From Vandiemenella viatica (Eukaryota > Arthropoda > Insecta > Orthoptera > Morabidae): a stretch of 64,000 nucleotides of DNA. Below, in pieces: positions 11,230 through 20,142 of the stretch. The first letter of the stretch is position 1. Every line of letters starts with the position of its first letter. The notes under the pieces were generated by a model. The model was not told where the DNA came from, ran no database searches, and worked only from the letters and a program-made list of their open reading frames with translations. A program made the translations under genes and the position numbers. Location of the stretch: the NCBI GenBank assembly GCA_031002005.1, contig CM061919.1, positions 19,415,687 through 19,479,686 of the forward strand. The letters are read 5' to 3'.

Positions 11230-12735
11230 AAGGAAATAAGTAAGCTGAAAAAACATAAGGGGGCTGGTGTAGATAATATTACCTACAGATATCTTAAAGA
11301 TAGCAGGATGTGATATTGTACCTGATCATGAAATATTATTTAAATTGAGTCTGGATACTTGCTGCTTACCACAAGACTGGAAAAGTGCAATAGTAGTACC
11401 GGTACATAAAGGAGCGGTGAGAAATAGAGTAAAAAATTACAGGTCAATCAGTTTGACTTCAGTGGTAGGTAAATTAATGGAAAGATTGATATGCAACCAC
11501 ATCAGAAATGTATGTGAGGAACTTAAGTGGTTTTCAAGTAGGCAACATGGGTTCAGGCAAGGATATTCATGCGAATTTCAGTTGGTGGAATATATGCAAG
11601 ATATTGCAGATGAACTGGACAAGGGACGCCAAATTGATAGTGAAGCACTAGATCTTTCAAAAAGCGTTTGACAGAGTAAGCAATAAAACGGTAGTAAATA
11701 AGGTAAAAACAATTGGAGTGGATGAGAAAGTGATTTGTTGAGTAGAAGAATTTTTAAAAAGTAGAAAATGGAAAGTTAGGGTAGGAAATGCGGTATCAAA
11801 GGAAATGTAAGTAAATATGGGAGTGCCGAAGGGTAGCGTATTTGGACCATTGCTATTCATTATTGTAATGAATAATTGTGTTGATTGTTTATTATCTGAA
11901 ATTAGATTGTTTGCAGATGACATAATGTTGTATAAAAGGATCAAATTGATAGGACTGTAAACAGTTGCAGGGTGATCTGGACAGGATATCTAGTTGGGTT
12001 GGTAAACATGGGATGAAGATAAATGCAAAGAAGAGTCAGCTAATTAGATACAAAAATAAAAAAACAAAAAGATAATTCTTAATATAAGGTGGGTATAGAA
12101 TTGCTTGCTGAAGACTTGAAATGTAAATATCTTGGCATTACATTTGATAACAAGCTTAACTGGGCAGGACAAATTGGACAGGTGGTAGGAAAAGGTTTCA
12201 AAATTGTGCACTTGTTGGAGAGAGTGATGAGGGGATGTAGGGCCTACGAGAGAAGTGAGGGAGTTTGGTTACAAAACTTTGGTCAGACCATTGCTCGAAT
12301 ATGGTAGTGTAGTATGGGACCCACATTTTGAGTATCAAATACAGGAGTTGGAGAAGGTGCAAAGAAGGGCTGCTAGATTTGTTTCTGGAAATTATCGCAG
12401 AATGCAATCAGTAACAGATATGATAAAGGAGCTGGAATGGGATTCATTGCATGACAGGAGGAGGATGAGGAGGGTGATAAGAGTGTAAAGGGCGTGTACT
12501 GGCGATGAAGCATGGAAAGATATTGCAGTAGGTATGAAAAGTAGTTCATGGAAGGGAAAAGATGACCATGACCACTAGCTGGCACTCGATTTCAGGCACA
12601 AGGGTGTGGGAAGATTTTCTTTTTTAGGTAAGGGTGTCAGAGATTGGAATGTGTTACCAAGGGGAATGATGAATAACTTACCGAAAACGTTAAAAGAATT
12701 TAAAGTTAAAATTTGTAGAGGACAAATGTAGGTGG
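11230..12735 (+). pseudogene. Reverse transcriptase of the CR1-like element
   Basis: The RT is split over several frames. The palm begins near 11345 (CCLPQDWKSAIVVPVHKG), and the YRSISLTS and HGFRQG blocks follow. After a frameshift near 11665 come the GVPKGS block and FADDIMLY at 11910-11930. The thumb lies at 12089-12490, with LKCKYLGITFDNKLNW and LEYGSVVWDPHFEYQIQELEKVQRRAARFV. The last block contains DWNVLPRG. The catalytic YADD-equivalent is intact as FADD, but at least four frame breaks rule out function. Confidence 0.85.
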
Positions 12736-12825
12736 GTGCAGGATAGGGGGAAGTTGGGTATGTAGGGGGATTGCCACCGGAGCGTGTGCTCCATTGCAAT
12801 TAAATAAAAATTAAATTAGAATTTA

Positions 12826-13164
12826 CTGATGAGAATACAAGGATTCGCAGATTTTCTGCATTGAAACTGTATGCCTGGTCCGTAGTTCCTTAGAATAGAT
12901 AGCGGAAAAAGAAACAGTAATTGCCTACATCATGTATTTTTCGCAGTTTCTAGCTGTGTGTGCAATTTCTGAAAAGATTAAAGGCCTCTAACTGCATAAT
13001 CCACGTATTCACATTTTACTGTCACATAATTGACTATTTGACATATTAAATTAGATGGCTTCATAATTTCATGATTCTATGTATTATAATGTAATATTAC
13101 CTGCGAGGTTACTTCACCAACGGTTGAACATTGTGGCGAGAAAGATAGAAAAACTGCGAATATA
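12826..13164. other. Spacer with no recognisable gene
   Basis: AT-rich sequence between the CR1-like 3' end and the mariner. No feature supported. Confidence 0.4.
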
Positions 13165-13746
13165 TAGTGTTACAGAAAAATGTATACACACTTCAGGAGA
13201 AGAAAAAACATATGGAAACGTTTTCATACAAAATGTTTATTAGCCTGAAAGTAAGATTATAAGTCTGTTTGAAGTTTCCAATACACTTTCTGGGGTAAAT
13301 GTTTATGTTAAGTGTTCAAAGTGAGGGCCTTCTGCATCAATGCATTTCTGAACACGGGTTGCGACTGATTCGGTAACTACCGCTAAAGTTTCCAGTGGGA
13401 TATCTGTGCACACTGTTCTAATCTCATCCCAAAGTTCGTTCAGGTTATCTGGTTTTCTTCTGTACACCTGGTCTTTCACTTATCCCCATAAGTAAAAGTC
13501 CAACGGTGTTAGATCTCGAGAACGCGCAGGAAACTCGATTGGACCCCTGCGTCCTATCCAATTCTCTGGAAAATGTAGATCAAGGTATGCTCTTACATCC
13601 CTATGGTAGTGCGCAGGGGCGCCATCTTGTTGATAATAAATCCTCTCATTACCGTACAGTTCATGAATGGCAGGTAAAATTGAATCGTTAAGCATTCTCA
13701 GATAAAGTTCACCGGTTAAAGTACCTTCATAACGGAAAGGACCAAT

Positions 13747-13759
13747 GAGTCCCCTACGA
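13747..13759. repeat. Target-site duplication, left copy (13 bp)
   Basis: GAGTCCCCTACGA matches 14144-14156 exactly. Joining the mariner across one copy restores its frame (VWCGLTRRGLIGPF), which proves the insertion order. Confidence 0.93.
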
Positions 13760-14143
13760 TGTAATATCTTGGTTCTCCGGGTGGAGCCGCGTCGATTTGT
13801 TAAAACCTAACGTTTCTGCCATCTTGCTGTGGCTTTCATCAGAGGACTGCTTGTAAGTTTGCCGCTATCGCCTTATATAGCAGGAGCGCTAGCCGCCGCG
13901 GTGACGTCACCGCGCCCGGTGTAGGCGGTAGGATGGGGCCGTTCGACTTCGGTTTTTCTGAGCAAGTATGACCAAATATGGTCAAGTTGTAAACCATTGT
14001 CGGCATTAATGTTGTTGGGCTGTTTTTGAATTTCTAGCGCTTCTCTTATGCGCCTAGGCCACCATCTGCTTTCAGTGGCTATAACGCTTGTCTTATCGAA
14101 TAAAATTGAATGGCCGCTATCGGCTGAATGTAGAACTACAGCG
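13760..14143 (-). mobile_element. 5'-truncated Penelope-like element fragment
   Basis: On the minus strand the fragment encodes the C-terminal part of the GIY-YIG endonuclease domain: GHSILFDKTSVIATESRWW, PRRIREALEIQKQPNNIN and NGLQLDHIWSYLL. Next is a 3' region with a TATA-like motif (TATATAAG, 13872-13879) and the stretch GATGAAAGCCACAGCAAGATGGC, typical of Penelope-like 3' ends. The insert is bounded by exact 13-bp direct repeats at 13747-13759 and 14144-14156. It therefore reached the mariner by a true insertion after losing its 5' end, which is usual for target-primed reverse transcription. Confidence 0.85.
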
Positions 14144-14156
14144 GAGTCCCCTACGA
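14144..14156. repeat. Target-site duplication, right copy (13 bp)
   Basis: Second copy of GAGTCCCCTACGA flanking the Penelope-like fragment. Confidence 0.93.
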
Positions 14157-14928
14157 GTCAATCCGCACCACACATTTACACCAGGCAAATTCACAGCCGT
14201 TTCCACTGTGATGTGGGGATTATTGTCAGCCCAGTACACACAATTGTGTCTGTTGACAGTTCCATTGAGCTTGAACTGTGCTTCATCTGACCAAACCACA
14301 TTCCCCACAAATCCCGGAACATTGTTAACCATGTCCCGAAACCATTCACAAAATTGTAACCTACGATCTGAGTCGTCGTCGTTTAACTGTTGCACCAGTC
14401 TGGAAATGTGCACTTTAAACTTGCCTTTCTTCAGAATGCGTAGCACGCTGACATGACTTACACCACTCTCACGCGCACATTGCCTTGTAGATTTTTGTGG
14501 CGACTGCTGAAAGCGTTCCAGCACTGCAGCCGAGGACTCGTCACTCGTAGCTGTGCGAGGTCACCCTGATCGGCCTTTGTGTACATCACACACTGTTCCA
14601 TGCAGCTTGAATTTGTCACGTATACGGGTAATTGTTAACCGTGTTGGTGGATCTGTACCAAACTCAAGTCTCCACTGTCTCTGGACAGCAGCCACATTCT
14701 CAAATTTCCAGTACCACTTCAACAATTGCTTACGCTCTTCAAAGTTCAACCGTACTTCCGCCATGTTGATATCAGTTAAGAACCGCTGCCCGCGTCACGG
14801 CCCTAGCTTGCTGCCACCTATTGAGCAAACATCACACTACGTTTATACCAAATTTCATCCTCTCAAGCGTGAAAACGAACTCTCTATGACCTTTAAAAGT
14901 GTGTATACATTTTTTTTGTAACACTCGG

Positions 14929-14935
14929 TATATAC

Positions 14936-15005
<70 letters not shown>

Positions 15006-15008
15006 ATA
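14929..15008. repeat. (TA)n(TG)n microsatellite
   Basis: A TA-rich run passes into about eight TG repeats immediately beside the mariner right end. Slippage from the TA target site is plausible but not shown. Confidence 0.9.
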
Positions 15009-15584
15009 GGAGGTAACGTATCGTAAGTTCATTCCGTATCGTAATTGCTGTGATTGAAAGGTTAGGACCGCATTGTACTACTAGGTATAAAGATTAAGAT
15101 TTGGAATAAAGATCTATCCAATATCGCATAAAACTTTATTAAATATAGTGTAGGAAGGCTGGAGCTTAATCGTTCTTTAATGCTGTTCTAATTTGTTAAT
15201 AATTCATTTCAGATACATTTAAATATTTGCGTCGTATTGAATTAAATAGTTGTTTTAACTCGTTATGTGGTTTCGTGCTTGTGTGGAAAGCGTATTCAAA
15301 ATTACTTAAATATGATATTACTAAGCGAACCGTGCGAAAATTCGCGAATAAAATGTGATGAATGTTTGTAATGTGATGAAAAGTAGAACCGTACTTTTGT
15401 TGCAAATATTTTTTTTTTAGTGTAATAGGTAAGCATCGAAATAATCGCAAAATATTAGGAAAATTTAAAATACTCTGTATTTATGACAAACTGTCACTGA
15501 CCCTAACAGAATAAAACCAACCTGAAAAAAATGCACACAACATATCAACATCTCTGAAATATTTGTTGCTGTGCCAATAAAAAA
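15009..15584. other. AT-rich spacer with no recognisable gene
   Basis: No supported coding or RNA feature was seen between the microsatellite and the satellite array. Confidence 0.4.
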
Positions 15585-17250
15585 AAACACGTTGTATAAA
15601 TAATATTGATACTTTTGCCCTTTAAGGGTCGAATTCCGAAAAAAATCCTTTTATAAAATATGGTGTGACCAAAGCAGCCACCTTGGTCTTTAAAATGATA
15701 CGTCCTTTATCGATTTCGGTTAGTTATCAAGCGAGGTAAAAAAAGTTTTGAGAAATTATGGTTTTTTGCCCCTTAAGGGTTGAATTTGGAGAAAGTTTTT
15801 TCTTAAAATATGATGTGACAATAGCAGATAATTTAATATTTAAATCGATACCTTGTTTATTGATTTCGGCTAGGTATCAAGTGAAATAAATAGCTGGTGA
15901 AAGAAAAATGCGTTGTAAAAAATATTAAAACTTTTGCCCTCTAAGGTTAAAATCTTGAAACATTTCCTTCTTTAAAATGTGGTAACGGAACCGAAGACAT
16001 TACGAAGACCTCGATCTTTTAAATGATACCTCGTTTATCAATTTTGTTTAATTGTCTAGGGAGGTAAATGGCTCGAGATACAAAAAACGCATTTTTGAAA
16101 AATCGACATTTTTGTCCTTTAAGGTTCGAATTACGAAAAATTCCTTTCTTAAAATATAATGTTGTTACGGCGGAGACCTCAGTCTTTAGTATGATATCTC
16201 ATTTATCTATATCGATTAGATATCAATGGAGATAAATATCTCGTGACACAAAAATGCGTTGTAGAACCATTTAAACTTTTTCCCTTTAAGGGTTGAATTC
16301 CAAAACCTTCTTTCATAAAATATGATGCCACCAAAGCTGAGACAATATTCCTCATTATCTTACTTCATTTATCGATTTTGGACAGATATCCAGGGAGATA
16401 AGTGGCTGGAGACACAAAAAACGCATTTTAGAAATACTGACATTTTTGCCCTTTAAGGGTCGAATTACGAAAAATTACTTTCTTAAAATATAATGTCACC
16501 ACGGTGGAGACCTTAGTCTTTAATATGATACTTCATTTATCTATAGCGGTTAGATATTAAGGAAGATAAATCAGTCGTGACACAAAAATGCGTTATAGAA
16601 AAATTTATACTTTTTCCCTTTAAGGGTTAAATTCCAAAAACATTCTTTCTTAAAATATGATGTCGCTAATCTGAAGTAATATTCTTCATAATCTTACTTC
16701 AGGGGGATAAATGGCTCGAGATACAAAAAACGCATTTTAGAAAAATTGAGATTTTTGCCGTTTAAGGGTCGAATTACGAAAAATTCCTTTTTTTAAAATA
16801 TAATGTTATTACGGAGGAGACTTCAGTCTTTAATATGGTACCTAATTTATCTATATCCGTTAGATATTAAGGGAGATAAATCGTTCGTGACACAAAAACG
16901 CATCGCAAAAAATATTGATACTTTTGCCCTTTAAGGGTCGAATTCCGAAAAAATTCTGTCTTAATATATGACGTCACTAAATCGGAGATCTAAATCTTTA
17001 AAATAGTACTTCATTAAACGATTTCAGATAGGTATCCAGGGATATAAATGACTCGTAACACAGAAAACAGCATTTTAGAAATATTTACATTTTTTCCCTT
17101 TAAGATTCGAATTCCGAAAACTTCATTTCTTAAAATATGTTGTGACCAAAGTGGAGACCATATATTTTAATATGACACCTCATTCATTGATTTCTGTTAA
17201 GTATGAAGGAAGATACAAGCTTGTGACAAAAAAATACCTTATAGAAATAA
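15585..17250. repeat. About 167-bp satellite array, about ten units, with dimeric higher-order pattern
   Basis: The landmark CCCTTTAAGGGT or a variant lies near 15618, 15770, 15934, 16116, 16281, 16449, 16617, 16760, 16928 and 17097. Most spacings are 164-169; the exceptions are 153, 182 and 143. Each unit also has CTTAAAATATGATG, a TCATTTATCGATTT block and ACACAAAAAACGC. In the centre two unit types alternate: A with TCGAATTACG (16116, 16449, 16760) and B with TTGAATTCC or TTAAATTCC (16281, 16617). That gives a dimer of about 333 bp. One A unit copy is shortened by about 25 bp. No coding function is seen. Confidence 0.88.
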
Positions 17251-17849
17251 TATATATTATATGCACGATGACTTTGATATGAAATCCGACAAGTAGACGA
17301 AATGAATTTACGTCGTCAGTGGAGGCTAGAGCCCAATGTTTTTCGTCATCAATCTTACAAGTATTTTAATAGCTATCAAAAATTTCCAAGTATAAGTTTT
17401 CAGTACAATTTAGAAAAAGTTAATTATTTTATACTTTTCAGTCCGTTATAAAAATATTTTACATTAAAAAGTTTTTTATTTTATTATTATTATATTTTTT
17501 AGTCCGTTATAAAAACATTTTGCATTAAAAAGTTTTATATTTTATAATTATTTTATGCTTTTTAGAGTTATGTGATTGAAAATTTTGAATTGATTTTAAA
17601 TAATTTGATGACGTATTTACAGAGGCAACAAATCTGAGATTTATTTCAGCCTCTTCTTATCAGATTACATCTGAAATATAAAAATATTATATTTACTTAA
17701 AAATAATACATCAAACTATTCAATTATTATTTTTGAGAAATAAAATAACGAAGCAAGCGAAAATATTTGTTTATAAAACTTATTTAAATATTATAAAATA
17801 ATTGTCGGATCCGTTGTAGTCAAAATTTTAAATATATGACTCCATTCAT
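17251..17849. other. AT-rich spacer
   Basis: Very AT-rich and non-coding. It contains the 61-bp tandem duplication listed at 17441-17562. Confidence 0.5.
17441..17562. repeat. 61-bp tandem duplication
   Basis: GTCCGTTATAAAAA at 17441 recurs at 17502, each followed by ATTAAAAAGTTTT. The two copies differ at a few bases. Confidence 0.8.
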
Positions 17850-18345
17850 GATGGTACAGGGCTTAATTGTCGCATTTGGTCAATCTCCTTCATTGTATTT
17901 TCATTGCACGGTGTCTTGCCAGTGAGTTTCCAGCAATCGAGCTCCACTATTCTTAATCCATCCAAAGATGTGACACTGCCTAGAGCCACGTAAGTAGTGC
18001 AGGATCGAGGTATAAAACGTCATGGTCCACTGTACATCTTGCATTTTATGAACTGTGCAGGCCCTGCATAGTATTAGCGGAAGTTGTGTTCACTCAATTG
18101 TTCCACAGTTTCGAAGTGGCGAAAACTATATTGATTTTGGCTTAATTAAATGAATTCCATCTTTGCCAAAGTCGATACGAACAGATAAAATGTCAGTGTC
18201 GCAGATATGATCACGGTGAAATAACGACCAAACAATTTCAGTTATAATGCCGATTGTACCCTTTACAAGTCCTTGTTCAATATTAATATTCGAAGTTTCA
18301 CTCACTATCGAAGACTCGTTGGCAAGCCGGGGTCCAGTTGTATGG
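17850..18345 (-). pseudogene. Pif1/Helitron-type helicase C-terminal fragment
   Basis: The minus strand reads NINIEQGLVKGTIGIITEIVW, VRIDFGKDGIHLIKPKSI, LPLILCRACTVHKMQ, and after a one-base frameshift TYVALGSVTSLDGLRIVEL. These match the C-terminal motifs of Pif1-family helicases: the NGTIG block, LPLxLAWAxTVHKxQG (motif V region), and YVALSRVxSLDGL (motif VI). The canonical Arg of ALSR is replaced by ALGS here. The N-terminal Walker motifs are absent and the frame is broken. It could derive from a Helitron or from a multicopy Pif1-like gene; the preserved part does not distinguish these. It directly abuts the Gypsy pol near 18335-18345. Confidence 0.72.
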
Positions 18346-19626
18346 GGCACCCTTCTTTCGGTGATAATAGAAGGCTTGCGAAATGTGTGCTGCTTGTGGC
18401 AAGAACTGTAAATAGTAGTTAATTTTTTCGAGGAAAGCTTTCAGTTCCGGCAGGTTCTTTGGGTTGGGTAGGGAGTCTATGGCGGCTCACGTTGCGATCT
18501 GTTGGCATAATTTCATCTTTGTTGAGCCAATGGCTGAGATACTCAACTTCCTCCTGATAAAACCAACACTTCTCGAAACGACACCGCAACCCTGCATCCT
18601 GTAGGGCTGCAAATATAATGCTCCTGGCGAGTGGCACCTGTGACAATAATATCATCCAAATAATTTGCGCAAACAGGGATATGCCGCAGCAGCTGTTCCA
18701 AGTACTTTCGGAAGATTGCCGGCGTGGAAGCGATGTAAAATGGGAGGCGCCTGTAGCTGGTCGTGGTATGTCGGAAGGATGTGTTGATGAGAACGTTGTC
18801 TTGCGATTCCTCACCTAGTTGGTGTTGCAAATATGCATTTGTGAGGTCAATCTTCTAGAAGTATTCGCCACTCGCAAGCTTAGTGAGGAGATCTTCCTGT
18901 CGTGGGATAGTATACGTTTCGATTTGAGACTGGGCGTTAATTGTGGCCTTAAATCCTCACATAACCGGAGGGTGCCATTGGGTTTCCGGATGATGACAAG
19001 TTGTGTAGCCCACGCGCTGAATTTGACGGTTCAATTACTCCAATCTTCTGAAGTCGGTCAAGCTCCTGTTTATTGCTACACGTAGCATGACTGGAATGGG
19101 ACTGGCACGGCAGAAGCGAGGTACTGCACCTGGCCGGAAGGTGATACGAGCTTCGAAGTCTGAGGCGCACCCTAGGTCCGACTTAAAGATGGGTGCAAAG
19201 TGAGTACGGAAGGCATTGAGGTCATGGAATGGAACAGAGTCAGATATGACCTGGAATTCGTTAGAGATTGAGAATCCGAATGTGGTAAATGCGTCTAACC
19301 CAAAAATATTAGTAGCTGAGGGCTGGTCCACAACAAAAAATGTAATTAGTCTGGTAACTTGTTGGTAGGCGGCCGTGATGGAGAACTGACCTCGAAGAGG
19401 AATTGACCTATCCCCGTAAGATACTAAACGCCGTGAAGGTGGGGACAACGATGGGGAGCCTAGTCGGGCGTAGGTTGCTTAGTTTATTAGTTTGATGGTT
19501 GCCCCGTGTCCACCTGAAAGGGGATATCCTGGTTGGCAATTCAGAGAGTTAAGAACAGTTTCTGTGCGAACGAGTCGCCATTAGCAGCTATGGTCTGTAG
19601 TGTATTCACCGTTTCTTGATGCATGC
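18335..19626 (-). pseudogene. Gypsy-1 protease and reverse transcriptase remnant (A)
   Basis: The minus strand starts with FQVDTG near 19510 (retropepsin active-site DTG). It continues to NIFGLDAFTTFGF near 19290 (the protease flap end, normally FGLDW) and RFCRASPIPVMLR near 19110. RT follows: LDRLQKIGVIEPS, LVIIRKPNGTLRLC, DLTNAYLQHQL, RRLPFYIASTPAIFRKYLEQ, and the catalytic YLDD at 18651-18662. The connection stretch GLLNYYSKFLP is reached by frameshift, then YNWTPACQRVFDSE near 18330. At least four frameshifts are needed, so it is non-functional. Confidence 0.82.
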
Positions 19627-19638
19627 GGGATACCGGAC
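19627..19638. repeat. Target-site duplication of the I element (A), left copy, 12 bp
   Basis: GGGATACCGGAC is identical to 25923-25934 and sits next to the A-rich 3' end of the minus-strand I element. Confidence 0.93.
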
Positions 19639-20142
19639 CTTTTTTTTTATAATTTATTTAATGGTCGATGGCTTGCGCCAATTGGACCAGCTGATAGTTA
19701 CATGTTTTCCTTCAAGAATCTTACATATTTCACTCTTATTAAATACTCTATTTTAACAATTGTTTTGCGTCCTGGCTACATACAACACTTTTATTATATT
19801 TAACATGTCTTTCTCCATTACAGATTGATAATCATTTACACGTTGTTTTTTCTTAAAAAAAAAAAAAAGCTTAATGGAAACTATAGCTAGTTTTACATAA
19901 ATACAATTTATATTTGTAGTAATCGATGGGGGCAGGTTTGTGATGGATCGTCTGGTGAAGTTACGAGACTAGTATTTGGTAGTAGGGTAGTAGGGGAGCA
20001 GGTATCTGCACACTTATACGACCTCTTTTTTTTGGGGGGGGGGGAATTTTGAAACTTGATTTGGGTAAGTTGTTCATTGAATTTATTTCCAGAATGACGC
20101 GCCTTTTGCGAGGTGGTAGGGGGATTTCTGCATAGTTTGCTG

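Larger units (their letters stand above)
9333..12825 (+). mobile_element. CR1-like (CR1/L2 group) non-LTR retrotransposon, degraded
   Basis: The order is SGNH-esterase-like region, endonuclease, RT, and a C-terminal block, ending in a short A/T-rich tail near 12790-12825 (AATTAAATAAAAATTAAATTA) instead of poly(A). RT landmarks are VKNYRSISLTSVVGKLMERL near 11430, RQHGFRQGYSCEFQL near 11550, GVPKGSVFGPLLFI near 11823, and the catalytic FADD at 11910-11921. The C-terminal stretch VRDWNVLPRGMMNNLP near 12630 resembles the tail of CR1/L2-group proteins. Multiple stops and frameshifts, mainly 10900-11340 and 11660-12090, make it inactive. A 5'-cut sister lies at 1-606 and a more diverged 3' end at 45780-46625. 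The left boundary is uncertain. Confidence 0.85.
13303..14764 (-). pseudogene. DD41D mariner transposase, interrupted by an insertion and two stops
   Basis: The protein starts MAEVRLNFEERKQLLKWY and has an N-terminal helix-turn-helix pair; STRQCARESGVSHVSVLRIL is the second. Catalytic acids are D in WSDEAQF, D in YYQQDGAPAH, and D in RDLTPLD. I count 41 residues between the second and third, the spacing of the rosa (DD41D) group. Near 14562 the Arg codon of GRSGRPRTA is TGA (CGA to TGA). A second in-frame stop, TAA, lies at 13480-13482 after FYLWG. The frame is otherwise open once the 384-bp insert at 13760-14143 and one target copy are removed, ending with a stop at 13303-13305. Transposases of this family cut and paste via TA target sites. 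Confidence 0.88.
13165..14929 (-). mobile_element. rosa-like (DD41D) Tc1/mariner transposon, interrupted
   Basis: The terminal inverted repeats are imperfect. The left end has AGTGTTACAG then AAAATGTATACACACTT. The right end, reversed, has GAGTGTTACA then AAAATGTATACACACTT. TA dinucleotides flank both ends, as expected for the superfamily. Removing the inserted Penelope-like piece and one duplicated target leaves about 1.37 kb, a usual mariner size. The transposase lies inside on the minus strand and carries two nonsense codons, so the element is dead. Confidence 0.85.

Noticed and set aside
15585..17250. CRISPR-like or other short-repeat array
   Set aside because: The unit is about 167 bp with no short constant repeat and variable spacer pattern. 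It is a satellite in eukaryotic DNA.
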